A stretch of 64,000 bases of DNA from Rhexocercosporidium sp. MPI-PUGE-AT-0058 (lineage: Eukaryota; Ascomycota; Leotiomycetes; Helotiales): NCBI GenBank assembly GCA_020746875.1, contig JAGTJL010000014.1, positions 2,046,001 through 2,110,000 on the forward strand. Direction: 5' to 3'. Shown in pieces: positions 34,032 to 45,234 of the stretch. Positions within the stretch are counted from its first letter, which is position 1; each line of letters starts with the position of its first letter. The notes beneath the pieces are model-generated. The model was not told the origin of the DNA. It saw nothing but the letters and a program-made list of their open reading frames with translations, and did not search any database. Both the position numbers and the translations under genes were made by a program.

Positions 34032-34494
34032 CTAGCCCAAAACATCCCCGGAAGGCAGCTGTAACGTGGTCACGGGCCGGTATGGTGACCATACGAACTT
34101 GATTTTTCCCATGCCCACCATTCTTCCGTGCTCACATATGGACACTCCAGGAAGCTGATGACAGATTTTGCAAGCAAGATACCAGGGCAGGACAACTCTG
34201 GCCTCATTTTTATTCTGTACCATCTCGCAGGTTTCTTCGAATAGGTCATCACGAAACAAGGAATCGTCAGGAAATGTTTGCTTGGTCTCGAGTAGGGTTC
34301 GGCAAAAGCTCTTGCTCGTAGCCGTGACACCTAATTCGGATTTGCCCATGAAGCTGCCACATCTTCAAGAGTTTATGTCTCCCATTCCAACGAAGCACAC
34401 GATGTGCTTGTCGCCTGGATATCCTCTCAGCCGTTTTCCCGTAAGGCATCTTCCCTTCTTGCTGCCGTGGGTGCGAGGACGGTGGAAAAGTTGA
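34032..34494 (-). pseudogene. Relic of a fungal DUF-type gene
   Basis: The minus frame 34349-34032 contains KSFCRTLLETKQTFPDDSLF followed by RDDLFEETCEMVQNKNEARV. I associate this pattern with a large family of uncharacterised Pezizomycotina proteins. An overlapping frame upstream (34449-34267) carries an Arg-rich stretch of the same relic in another phase. Frameshifts make it non-functional. Family assignment is tentative. Confidence 0.4.
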
Positions 34495-34516
34495 AGAGCG
34501 TGACCGGGACCAAGCT

Positions 34517-34980
34517 ATGATTGCTCAACTGAGCTCGAGACACCCAGCTGCGGAACCGCACATCCCACAGAGGGTCGAAGATTCCTCACTCCATGAAACG
34601 AACGAGTCCCCTAGAATTGACGCATCTCGAAGAATGACAACACGATATCCTTCGACCCTTACTGAACAACTGCACAACAGTCCTAAATTCCCCGACGCGC
34701 CGACGTTCTCCGGAGACAGGGCTACATTTGACAGTTGGAAGGACAAGGTATACTACAAGCTACACAATAGTATCGCTCAGTATCCAACAGACTATCACCA
34801 GATTGCGTTTGTCAAAAACCGAACAGAAGGGGTGGCTTACCAACAAATTCGAGCACAGTGTCAGCCAGGGCACGCTCGTGCTTTCCAAACGGCCGATGAA
34901 GTTCTTGACACACTCGAGAAAGTCTAGGGAGATAAGAACCACGAACTCTGGGGCGGCTGACAGTACGAGAGAGGGATCTT
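34517..34980 (+). pseudogene. gag-like retroelement fragment
   Basis: The plus frame 34517-34927 reads FPDAPTFSGDRATFDSWKDK, then KLHNSIAQYPTDYHQIAFVK, RTEGVAYQQI and DEVLDTLEKV. This is the fold-start pattern of LTR-retrotransposon Gag proteins (target xFxGdxxxxxxW, a set of amphipathic helices, then xxxxLxxxYGD). It ends in a stop where YGDKN would continue (GDKNHEL is visible in another frame). No LTR or pol is nearby. Confidence 0.55.
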
Positions 34981-34992
34981 GAATCAGCGGTC

Positions 34993-35200
34993 TTGATTGG
35001 CCTTATCGAAGACTTTCAACTTGGCAGTCTCCTGCTAACTGGCAATCGATTCTCCATTCTCCCCGTCGAGCTCCGCTTCAAAATCTGGATAGCTCTTTCT
35101 GTCCCGCGGAAAGTTGATATAACGTGCGACACAGATATTATTTCAATAAAAACGTGTTTAGCAGCCGGAAAGACGGAACTGTCAACTTTCCTGTCGCCGT
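34993..35200 (+). pseudogene. 2EXR-like domain fragment
   Basis: The frame contains FSILPVELRFKIWIALSVPR followed by KVDI, the signature of the fungal 2EXR family (F..LP.ELR..IW). The expected continuation appears in another phase (about 35124-35280), so the relic is frameshifted. Only the first part of the domain is recognisable. Confidence 0.45.
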
Positions 35201-35644
35201 TCAGGCACCTGTTCTTGAGCTGTGGGAGCACTGGGATGAGGATGATCCCTATCACTGGGCGCAGTTCCAGCTTCGTAAGTCAAGTCGGAGTGAGCAAAAC
35301 TGGACTGCGTAAAGCTGACTACTTGCACATGGATCTTGGTTCGGGAAAATCTGAGGATGGTAGAATTGACGAGCCACAGTGAATATCTTCGAGCCCCTAT
35401 TTCGATCGATAGACCTTCTAGCTCATGTAGACAGAGTCCTTCTGCTCCTTCTTCCAACAACACCCACTTTTCCTCCGCCCACTCCTCCAGTGACTCCCTT
35501 TAGGCATCCAGGATACTGAAACCGTAAGAGATTTAAAGATTTAATCGGACAAAAATAAAGCCACTAAGATAGGGAACTACTACTTGAAATCGCACTGCAT
35601 ACCGCTACAACCCATAGAAAGTAGAATCTCCAGCTCCTACAATC
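35201..35644. other. Intergenic region 3' of the HET gene
   Basis: Presumed 3' UTR of the HET gene plus unassigned DNA. No motif recognised. Confidence 0.4.
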
Positions 35645-38600
35645 TCACTTAAGGATGACCACCTCCTTTGTAGGCTTCGCAGCCCACCAAGCCGACTTCT
35701 GCACCTTCCCTACGCCTAACCGACTAGCGAACTCGCCTCTTGTATCCCACTCGACAAACATGACATTAAACAATGGCAAGCCCGAGACATCGACACGGTC
35801 CTCATTCCCCCAGTACTGCGACTCGGACAGGAGGATAAAATCATACAGGGCAGAGGACAGGCCTTTCCGCTGATCTGTCGGGATCACCCTGCCTACAACC
35901 GCGTCTGAAGAGTCGAGGATCTCGGCTTCGGGGATGATCAACTCTGTGTCGACGATGAGGCCTTGGCCGCGTTTGGCGCTCGGTTTCCAGAGTGTTTCTT
36001 GTCGCGGTTTAGTTTGACGCAGCCGGAAGCGTGCGACCTGCGTCTCACAGACGAGGTGACGGTTGTCGATCGGGATGTCAGCTGGGACGGAGGGAGGACC
36101 AAGATCGATAGGTGAATTTGGGATTGAGTTTGTACGGAGCTTGATTGCGTCCTCTCTAAACCTGCTCAATTCCTCCTCATCTGCTGGGTCAAAAGCAAGG
36201 CCGAGGCCATGCCCATTCACGGGCACTAGAGACAATGGTGCTTCCAGAGTTGATCCATTCCCCAGGCCCGCCATATTTTGAGAACCTCGCAATGTCGCTT
36301 GGGGAGGTGGTGGTCTCGAATTCCTATACCACATGACCAGTGGCTTGAAACGCTCCTCGGCAGGCTTCTTGTTGTCAGTATTGCGTGCAATGACTTTCTT
36401 AAGCGAGAGATCATTGTTCGTCGAAACCCAGAAGGGCTCTTCGAATCGAACTCCTGGTTGAGTGTGGTACTCCTTCTTTGAATCTGGGTGGTAGTCTGGA
36501 TCCTTGCCTATTTCCCATGCAGTCCACGACCAGCTTGGGAGATAGTCATGTGCTCGCTTTGTAAGATGTACCCCTTTTGCTGCCGGTGGGTGCCAAAGCA
36601 GCGCGAGGTCAAGAAACTTCTCGGGCAGGCCATACAGAGTGTGGCCGAGTGGTACTTGGGCATGCGTATTCGGGTCACTGAGAATGCCTCGTGGTCTGTT
36701 TGCATTTGCCATCTTCTCTAGGACATTGAGAAGCCCCATGACCGCACTGAGAGAGTCTCTCGAGTCGGTCATGTTGCGGCCTGTGTACTGCGACAGCAGA
36801 TTCGCATATTCGGTGAAGAAGGGTGATCGAAGCAGTACGGGCGCTCCGTCCCAAGTATGCTTGATTTTGCATACTCCACCGTCGTCAGGAAGCGACGAAA
36901 CCCAAGGAATCTGAGGGGGACCACTGCCAGCATGACAGGCAGGCATGTCCTCACGTAACACGCCATGTCGGCAGTGATAGCTGACATATCCCCCATTGAA
37001 GATGAGCATCCGTTTGGAGAGAAGCTTCTCCTGCAGTGTCCACGCTCTGGTGTCCCACTTGCCGTAAGTGTTGTTGTACTTCACCGCCAGGAGGACGTTG
37101 ACATTTGGTCGTATTGCTCTGGCAATCTGGTTTCGCACTGGTCTGGTTGATATGCCGCATAGTCCAGCGTCGGCATCGAGCCCATCAGCCGCAACAAGTG
37201 TCACGGCCGCGTGGCCATAGATGCTATCCATCTGTTCGATCTGTGATGCACGTGCATCTGGATCGTCTTCGTATATGTCATCTTTCTGAATGATGCAGAG
37301 GCTGTCCACCCAAATGTACTGCAATCCTAGCCTCCTGGTCACACCTATTGCATCTCGAATCGTCTTTGCAATTGGTGGTGTTTGAACCTCTAGCTGAGAG
37401 CTGAGACTTTCCAAGTTCCGTACATGGAGATTCAGAGCCACATTTCCAGCGGCGCCCCAGACGTACGACAGCGCAGCATATTTCGGTTTGTCTTGCTTCC
37501 TCAGATTGGCCATGTCTATTTGAACAATTCTCATTGTATAAACGTCAATCAGTCGGAAGTGAGGTCCAGATGGGGGCTGAAGTTCATTCCACCAGCTTGG
37601 CTCATCACAATCTTGGCCATGGTGTTCGAGACAATTATCGAGCCACCTTTTGCAGTCTCCCTCGACATCGATATCTTGCTGAAGTAGCTTCCCATACTGG
37701 AGGCCTCCATTGATATTCCGACAACTGGAGGCGATACGGAGATTGAAAGTACTGAGACGAGAAAGTGGCGCTCTGGGTGCATTGCCGTAGCCCCAAACAT
37801 CGATGTTGAGCAATCCTGCATCTTTATCACTAGCGTTGTGGATAATGATGGAGACAGCAACTGGCAGCTTTGCGTCCAGATTCGCAACAAACGAAGTGAC
37901 AGTCGGGATTATGGTGCCAACCGTCGCCATAATTTGCAATCGTTGTTTATCTGTTTCATTCCAAATCCCAGCAGTGAGACCGGCTGCGGCAGCGAGGGAG
38001 GCACCTTGAGCAATGTCATTGGGGTCCACCTGCTCGGCAGAAGTGATTCCTCCAACCACAACCTCTCCGCCTTGGAGTTTCTGCTCTAGGTCGACGTTGT
38101 CGCGGCTTCGTCCGAAGGGGTAGGGAGGCTTGTGAATGGGTATGTGCTGAAGCCAATCGAGGCCCTCCGCCCACTCCCTGAAATTACCGCTAACAAGCTC
38201 GGGGGGAGGTAGTCTTTCACAGCTGGGTGCTCGAATGGGTCGTGCTCTGCGATAGCATCAAAGATCAAGCTGCAGAAGTTACAGGTTCCCTTTCTCTTCT
38301 TCCGCAGAATGCGGTCTAAGAAGATGAGCTTGTGGGAGAGATGTCCATCTCCCGCCTTCTCTCCCAAAGTGGTGTTATTGCAGGAGTCGAACTGCTCGAA
38401 GTCAATCTTTGAGCATGCAGTACACAAGCCTTCCTTCCTCTCCCGCTTCTGAGTGTCGACTATGGTGATATCTCCTCCAAGCAAACTTCCTTCGATCTCC
38501 AAATTGCTGAGGTTCGTCACAGAACGCAGTGACTTGGGCAGTCTGAGCTTCTGTTCAGGCTCGGCCTTCCCTGGAGGGCTTGTCGCCGAGGTGGAATTCG

Positions 38601-39054
38601 CTGATCCCCATTTTCCAAACGGGAACAGACTACCGGTTTTCGTCCTGCCACCTAGTGTGGGTCGCTGGAACTGTGGAGATTCAGGAGGTGGCGTAGGCAA
38701 AGCCCTTAGGGTCTCATCGAGGGGGGTGGCAGACTTTTCGAAAAAGGGTAAGGACGACCCGTCTGGGCTGTGATACCCTGAGTCTAATGGGGGAGCTGAT
38801 GATACTGGCGTTTGAGAAATGTTGGCGGTGGTAGTAGGGTCACATGCTCGCTCTTCTGAAGGTGGTGGAGGAGGAGAGCATACGTTGGGTGCTTGAGGAG
38901 TTGCTGGAGCAGTGGTATGATGGCCTTCAGTCTTTACTGCGTCAGGATTCTTGCTTCCAGCCTGACCAGAGCCACCAGAGCCACCAATCTGCGGAAAGGA
39001 GACCTTGTCTCCGATCTGTTGACGGAGGGACGAGAGTTTGAATCTGGAATTCAT
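35645..39054 (-). CDS. HET-domain (heterokaryon incompatibility-type) protein
   Basis: Two long minus frames, 39054-38086 and about 38128-35645, belong together. A 59-nt GT-AG intron at 38187-38129 (donor GTAATT, acceptor ACAAG) joins them in phase, giving about 1116 residues. Residues 1-190 are Ser/Pro/Gly-rich and disordered. About 210-290 hold the Cys-rich pre-HET region (LCTACSKIDFEQFDSC, TCNFCSLIFD). The HET domain lies at about 505-660: KYAALSYVWG, TIRDAIGVTRRLGLQYIWVD, SLCIIQKDD, MDSIYGHAAVTLVAADG, then WDTRAWTLQE. The long C-terminal half is of unknown function. HET proteins trigger incompatibility cell death on allorecognition. No in-frame stop occurs beyond the joint. If the intron is wrong, the joint is a frameshift and the gene a pseudogene. 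Confidence 0.85.
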
Positions 39055-40129
39055 GATTTCGTTGATTCGGTCCTTGCAGTGGAATCAAAGTACAAGATGG
39101 GGTCAACCAAAGTAGAAAACCAAAACGCAGTGAGCATCAGGCTCACTTTAGCATGACCTTTTTATACACACCATCAGGTGCGATCATGGATTCACATGCG
39201 TTTTTTCTGGTGGTATAAAACCGCCTTCACAAAGGGGATGTGGCGCACATAGCTGAAGGAACGACAGAGAATTAGCCACGGCGCGTATGCAGGAGAAAGG
39301 GGCGCCAGGATCTGGGCGTGTAGGGCTGATTTTGAAACAAAAACGGCGCTGCATAGAATTATGGCCGTCGTGTTGCATAGTTTCTGAAGATTTGAATTGG
39401 TCAAGTACTTGTGAAGGGGGGTGGCAGCTGGAAGCAGCGACGTCCAATGGACATGATTCTCGCTGGAAATACTAGGCAGCAGGATTCAGGGAGGATAAAA
39501 CTAACTTGACAAGGCGGCAGCCTCCGTTAACAAAGAACGTATCAGCCTCAGTCGGCCCCCACCGTAATGGCATGATTAAGTACCGCTTTTAAATGCATTC
39601 TGGAAGGTTGCCTCTGGTATTTAGTATTGCTTCCTCGTACCGCAGTCGCAGTCTAGTAGCACTAAGTCATTTGGTGTTCCGAGAGAACTGTTGAAACTGG
39701 TAATTCTCGGTAGCACCCCAAGCCATAATTATAGTGGTAGTTGTGGATATAACTCGTAGACCTTCAAGATCAAAGAGTTGTAGTAAAACAAGCAAAAGCG
39801 GCAGAAGGCAAGCATTGGGGGCTGAATCGATGGTTGGTGGATCCCTTGTTGCAACCCCTCAAACTTCAGCAGGCACATTATTCCTCCGAACTGCCAAGTA
39901 ATTGGCCGATTGCATTCGGCAGATGCCGTGCTTACTATCCCCCCCTAAATAAAGGTAAATGCCCTGCAAACCCAAGGGGGTTCTGGTAGCTTTCTTGGGT
40001 GTCTATCCAACAAAAAGAGCTGCTTTAAGCCCCGGCAGGTGACTAGAATCTTCTACAGCTACCCTGGCCTTTATTCAGTCGGTTATTTGTTGAGGCCAAA
40101 CCCCGCAATCCTCACTAAAACATTAACAG
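39055..40129. other. Upstream region of the HET gene
   Basis: Likely promoter and 5' leader of the HET gene at the left; composition is normal to about 40120, then AT-rich. No ORF with recognisable content and no RNA gene seen. Confidence 0.4.
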
Positions 40130-41080
40130 GCGTAATAATTATTAAAAACAACTAACGAAACGTAAATACTGTAAAATAGCTCAAATTATTGATTTTATTT
40201 ATAAGTATAATATATCAAAAGATTTAAGTGTTTATTAATAAATGCGTGTTTAATAAAGTGTCTTAATAATTTCCCGGATGCCTCGGCTGCGCCAGATGTT
40301 CATGATAAAGAGAAATATATTATAAAGAGAATATTATTATACAAAACTAGCCATAAAAGTCATTGTCTCCTCCGTGAGCAATTACTTAATTAAGGCGCTT
40401 TTTAATTAAATTAATACACTTATTAATAATATATTACGATACTTTTGCTTATTCTTTATGCTATGCCTTTTCAAACTCCGCATTAGTACGTGGCTTGCGC
40501 TCTTTCTTATTAATTTACTTGCGAATCTAATCCTAAATATACTTAATAGCATTTAAATCAGGAGAATTAAGTGGTTAAAGTAGCTTAATAACGTCCTAAA
40601 TTGATAAGTTCTCGCGCATATATAATAAAGTGTGCGAGGGGGTATTATTTATTACTAAAACAGGCTCTTTCCCTTGCGCTTATAACTGTGCAATCTACGG
40701 TAAAAGTAATAGCTTTAAATAGAGTTTGCAAAGGCGGTACCAGTTAATACTTCCCTTATTTCTCTTATTACGTACACTCTTTTTATTGCGAGTAAACACG
40801 TTAAGATTTGTACGCCGGCCGGTCTATTTCTTTCTTATTTCTTTAACGTCTTCTTCTTTACGTTATTCTTGCGTAATAAATTGTAAAGTATTAAATTACC
40901 GCTAGGCTGTGTTTTCTTATTTAAGTTCTCTCTTTGCCTCTGCCTTTTCTTCCGTAGTTTCCGTATATATAATAACATATAGTCTTTAGAGGATCTCCTT
41001 AATCGCCTTAAAGAATTGTCTTATAAAGTGCTCTTTAATCTTCGGCCTTTTGTTTTGCTTAGTATGTTGCGCTCAGTGTG
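40130..41080 (-). mobile_element. Decayed Tc1/mariner transposase (second copy, different family from 6.4 kb)
   Basis: Minus-strand reading, with stops, gives VLVINNTPSHTLLYMREN, then PLNSPDLNAIKYI and KPRTNAEFEKA. These correspond to the DxAPxH motif (here NNTPSH) and the SPDLNPIE region of Tc1-like DDE transposases. The expected second Asp is N and the third Glu is K, both explicable by G-to-A change. Ends not determined. Confidence 0.6.
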
Positions 41081-41153
41081 ATAAATAGATTAGATTAAAT
41101 TAGAGTAGCACTTACTACTCTACTCTAATCTAGTAAATTTATATAATACTTTA

Positions 41154-41209
41154 AATCTAATCTAATCTAATCTAATCTAATCTAATCTAATCTAATCTAA
41201 TCTAATCTA
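41154..41209. repeat. Pentanucleotide tandem repeat (TCTAA)n, about 11 units
   Basis: An uninterrupted run of TCTAA. It is preceded by a 10-bp inverted pair (ATTAGAGTAG, CTACTCTAAT). It is not the fungal telomere repeat TTAGGG. Confidence 0.85.
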
Positions 41210-41454
41210 CTATTCTAAATTACTACTTAAGTAGTAGTCATGTGACTACTACACTAGCCGAAAGTAGTTTAAAGTAACGGTCCTTACCAAATAAGGCTTA
41301 GCGAGCGGCTCTACCCGAGTGACGAATAATAGTTTCTCCTACGTAGTTTCTTTAATAACTTTCTAAATATAAATATAATTAAGAGACTGTTCAATAAAGC
41401 TGATAGTATCTATAACTAATTGTATTATAAATCAAAATTTATTAATAAGTTATT

Positions 41455-41595
41455 ATTTTGTATATAACTACCGAAGAGCTCTTCTAGCTCTTCAAGCAAG
41501 CAAGCAAGCAATTCTCTCTCTTTGATCACGTGTCCTCACCTACTGCGCTTCCTCATTCTGATTAGCTCGCCTATTCTCACATAGGGCTAGTCCGA
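41455..41595 (-). repeat. Uninterrupted copy of dispersed repeat C (empty site for element B)
   Basis: The reverse complement of this segment matches 7950-8060 joined directly to 22465-22490. It reads through GAGCTCTTCGGTAGTTATATA where element B plus its duplicated gctct interrupts the other copy. Shared landmarks include a CACGTGATC word and a GCTTGCTTGCTT run. It looks like part of an older LTR or promoter-bearing repeat. Confidence 0.7.
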
Positions 41596-41929
41596 ATAAG
41601 GCTTAATATGTACTCAAAATAAGGTCAATTAAAGCTTTAAAGACTCGGCTAATTTAAGCGAAGTAAAATCGATCTTTAAGTTATTTATTCTTTATATAAT
41701 ACATGATTAATAGTTTATTAATATGATATATTAATAATATTTGTAAGCGATTAGTAATAGCAGTATCTATTTTAAGTAAATAAACAGGAATTCATTAATT
41801 AAATTAGTATTTTTATAATTTATATATTAATTAGATTAATCTAGATTAATTTAAATTTATTAGTCTAATTCTAATCTAATCAAGCTAATTTTCTATTAAT
41901 CTAATTCTAATTTAATCTAATCAATTAAT

Positions 41930-42184
41930 TATTACGGCTGGCTAGAGGTTGATACGGTATAAGAAATAGCTTTATATTTAGACTTAAAGCTATACTTAGA
42001 ATTAAAAAGAAAAGACAAAGAGAAAAGGAGAGCTCTCTATAAGAGGGAGCTCTAATATAAATACATAAAGAGTCCCCCTAGCCTTTCCCGATTAGGCCTA
42101 GCGCCATGGCTGCTATGCTAAGGCGATACTACGAGCGATGCCGAGCTTACTCGATTAGAATATAAGGCGCTAAAAATCGTAACA
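41930..42184 (-). repeat. LTR of element E (3' LTR in element sense)
   Basis: Matches 50528-50782 along 255 bp, with mainly transition differences. Contains the conserved block CCCCCTAGCCTTTCCCGATT. The sense-strand PPT (plus-strand TTACCCCCCCCCTTTT) follows at 42185. Confidence 0.85.
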
Positions 42185-43077
42185 TTACCCCCCCCTTTTA
42201 AAGAATTACGTCCGCGCAGTTATAGTCATAACCGTGTCGTTCTTTAGGTCGTTATAGTCGTTAATACTAATATTATAAGCCTTTAGCTATTTAAGGAAAG
42301 CTTTTGGCGGGCCTTTAGCGTTAAAGTGCTCGAGGTGGAATCGTCTAATTATATGCGAAGCCGTTATAACATTCGAGTATAAGTACTATTCTAAATCCTC
42401 GTCGGCGCCTAGCCACTTAATACGGTAGAATAACTTATTCCGTACGACCTTAAAGTTAAGAATGCCTTTAATTTCTTATTCGTCCTACTTAAATAAGAGT
42501 TAAATAAGTGCCGGCGTAACCTTAGCTTATTTAGGTAAAAGGTTATCGACGTATTTACGGAGTAAGTGTAAGTAAAAGATAAGGTAAATTAATTAATTCT
42601 TTAAGAGCTTAACTCTTTAAATTTTTTCTTCTTTAGCGACTACTTTAGTAGGGCCGTACCACTTGTCGGACAGCTTCTTTAAGGGTCGGTCGACATTTCA
42701 GTTCTGAGTGTCGATTAATATTAAGTTATTAACGTCTTAATCGACAGCGCGTCGACTACGATTAGCTAAGCGTTTTATTTTCTTTTATTAAGCCTTTAGC
42801 GACGATTATATAACTTCTATAACTTCTTTTATACGTAAGACGACTTATAAAGCCTTTTCACGGTTAAACTTTTCTGTTACCGTAATAAGTGGTTTTAAGT
42901 TTATTAAGTCTTAAGAAGTCCTTAATTTTACGCCGTTAAGCAGCCGGAAAGGCGTGAGGTTATTAAGAGACTTGTAAGGCAAGGTAAGTTGCGCGATATT
43001 TATAATAAATAAGAGGTCACTTTAATTATTTTAGTAATAATAATAAAAGAGGCGGAGCCGTTATTTAATATATTAAT
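42185..43077 (-). pseudogene. 3' part of element E with chromodomain remnant
   Basis: Minus-strand reading at 42440-42290 gives KLFYRIKWLGADEDLE, a stop, then SNVITASHIIRRFHLEH. This is the pattern of the C-terminal chromodomain of fungal chromoviruses (YxVKWxGxxxxxxWxP). The rest is unreadable through RIP. Confidence 0.55.
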
Positions 43078-43250
43078 TGTAAGGTTCATAAGGTAAAGTG
43101 CCACGATAGTTGTAATTTAAACTAATTTCTAAGGAAGTAAGAGGGAATTAAAAGTGATTTCCTTTTAAGTATATGAGTCCCCAGCCTCCGCCAAGCCTCC
43201 ACACTAGGCCCGATTAAGCCGTAAGCCTACCCTTTATTTTGCTCTTAATA
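43078..43250 (-). repeat. LTR of element D (3' LTR in element sense)
   Basis: 173 bp, alignable with 45062-45234. Starts TGTAAGGTTCATAAGG and ends CTCTTAATA where the partner has CTCCTGACA; the differences are transitions. Confidence 0.85.
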
Positions 43251-44119
43251 TTACCCCCTTTCTTAAGTCATAGTCCTTAAGGCTATTAGCCTTTGACTTA
43301 ACCACGTATTACTTCTATATCTCTTTCATAAGGCCTTTGTAACGTCTTTATTTCCTTTTACATTTATATTAAGCTATTATAAACTTTAAAACCTCGTAGG
43401 AAAAATAAAAAAGTATATATAATAATAATTAGTCTTCTTATAGCCTTAAATGCCTCCGTAAAGCTTCCGCATATCTTTAAAGCTATACCGTGCCGTAGCT
43501 TCTTCTATAGCCGTATTATTACTTATTCAAAAGTCTATCAAAACTCAGTCGTATCGTTACTCTTCTAAAGCTATATTATACTATAGCTCTTTCGGAGTTG
43601 TATCGAAGCTCTATCGGGCTGAGTTTATTATAATTATCTTAAATTACCCCCTCTCTTTAAAGTGGCCTTTTAGCCATATATATTAACGCATCTTAAATCA
43701 AAGGGAATACTTAAAAAAAAATTCCGTAATAATATAACTTTATAGCCTCTTATCGACGCACGTTCGGTATACATTCAGACAGTTTCTTAACCTCTTTCGA
43801 AGACGAGTCGGTGCCTCATTCATACTAGCTCTCCCTGTAAGGCGTCCTAAACAGTTTGAATTCGCACTTCCGAGCAAATGCTAAAATGGCTTCGCTCATA
43901 CGGAGTATACCACTCAATAAGTTACCTATAACTTATAGTTTTACTTAGGATAACGCTTATCGACTACTAGACCTTCGTCTACTATAGTATAAGTATAATC
44001 ACTAGTTTTACGGCGCTTTTACGAAGTTAAATCGTATTTCGACGCTCTTTTAAAGTTAAATCGACGCTCTTATAAAGCCGGACCGAGTTCTTTCAAAATT
44101 AAAACGCGTTTTATTTTCT

Positions 44120-44974
44120 CTTAATATATTGATTCGCAAAGTGTCCCTTTCCTCTGCAATTATAACACGTAGCCTTTATATAATGATTAAAAAAGTGATT
44201 AATGTTACCACAAAATCGACAAGTATCTCGTATCGCCTTCGTACGTGTTCTGTAACTCGTCTATATCAACTCTATAGCTAAAGCCGTAATTGCGTTTACG
44301 GCCTCCATTTAACGTGTAAGCCGTAATACTCTTTTGCGTGTATCGGGCGGTAATTATTGCCGTAATAAGTTTCTTTATAACTTAAGCCGGAGCTTCGAAA
44401 ATAAAATATTTACCTTATGGCGGTCTTCTATGAAGCCTAAAGTTTCTTTTAAGTAGTCGAGCCTCCTGGCGAAGTCGTCCGTAGTCTCTCCGTCTCTTTG
44501 CCGAGCCTCTTTATATTAAATTAACGCGTTAAAACGCCGAGAAATCAGGTCTTATATTGAATTAAAAAGTTAAATCTTAAAATCTTCTTATAAAACTCTT
44601 ACTTTTATATCTTCTCCGACTTTATTTTACTTATATATTATTCATATTCTTTCCGGCCTCTCTATAAACGTAAACACATAATAGGTTATTTTGTCTTTAT
44701 TTGTAAAGTAAAAGTACCATTTATCGAGTTTAAACTGACGCTCTGCTCTTAATATAAAAGCCTATGCCTCCTCAATCGTTTTGCCTTTATAAATAAGAAG
44801 CTCCCGGAGCTTTAGTGGCTTCTAAATCGACTCTGTGTCGTCTTCATATTCGTCTTGCTATTGTCGCCTAAAGGCTGAAGAAGGCCTTTCAATATTTACC
44901 GCTAGTACAATTAAATGACTACTTCCGGCGTCGCTTTAGTAGGTTGCCGGCGTGGCTTTTGTATTCCGCGACAT
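44120..44974 (-). pseudogene. gag relic of element D
   Basis: ATG at 44974 (MSRNTKATPATY, then a stop). It continues with KPLKLRELLIYKGKTIEEA and FILRAERQFKLDKW, clearly related to Gag of chromovirus A (MRELPTYKGKSAEEA, FIRGAERRFRQDK). At 44235-44130 two zinc knuckles follow: CRFCGNINHFFNH and CYNCRGKGHFAN. Stops are of TAA/TAG type. Confidence 0.7.
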
Positions 44975-45061
44975 GTTAAGTTTATATTAAATCGTCTAAG
45001 TCGACTCCGTAATGCCTCTGAGTCAATAGCGAGTTACTCCTTATAAATAAAGAGATTAAAA

Positions 45062-45234
45062 TATAAAGTTTATAAGGTAAAGTGCTACGACAGTTATAAT
45101 TTAAACTGATTTTTAAGGAAGTAAGAGAGAACTAAAAGTGATTTCCCTCTAAGTACATAAGTCCCCAGCCTCCGCCAAGCATCCGCACTAGGCCCGATTA
45201 AGCCGTAAGCCTACCCTCTATTCTGCTCCTGACA
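45062..45234 (-). repeat. LTR of element D (5' LTR in element sense)
   Basis: Partner of 43078-43250. Starts TATAAAGTTTATAAGG (mutated from TGTAAGGTTCATAAGG) and ends CTCCTGACA, followed by the TSD ttaat. Confidence 0.85.

Larger units (their letters stand above)
41081..41929. repeat. AT-rich repeat region around repeat C copy
   Basis: Contains a (TCTAA)n array at 41154-41209, further imperfect TCTAA-type words at 41820-41925 directly before element E, and an uninterrupted copy of repeat C. No coding content. Confidence 0.5.
43078..45234 (-). mobile_element. Short non-autonomous LTR retrotransposon D (gag only), nested in E
   Basis: LTRs of 173 bp at 43078-43250 and 45062-45234, flanked by ttaat (43073-43077 and 45235-45239); total 2157 bp. 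Only a gag relic is found inside (minus, 44974 downward), ending in two zinc knuckles; there is no room for pol. The LTR start (TGTAAGGTTCA), LTR end (CTCCTGACA), the adjacent PPT (TTACCCCCT) and the primer-binding side all resemble chromovirus A, suggesting D was moved by A-type proteins. It is RIP-mutated. Confidence 0.85.

Noticed and set aside
41154..41209. Possible CRISPR-like or telomeric array
   Set aside because: It is an uninterrupted TCTAA pentamer run with no spacers, and it is not the fungal telomere unit TTAGGG.
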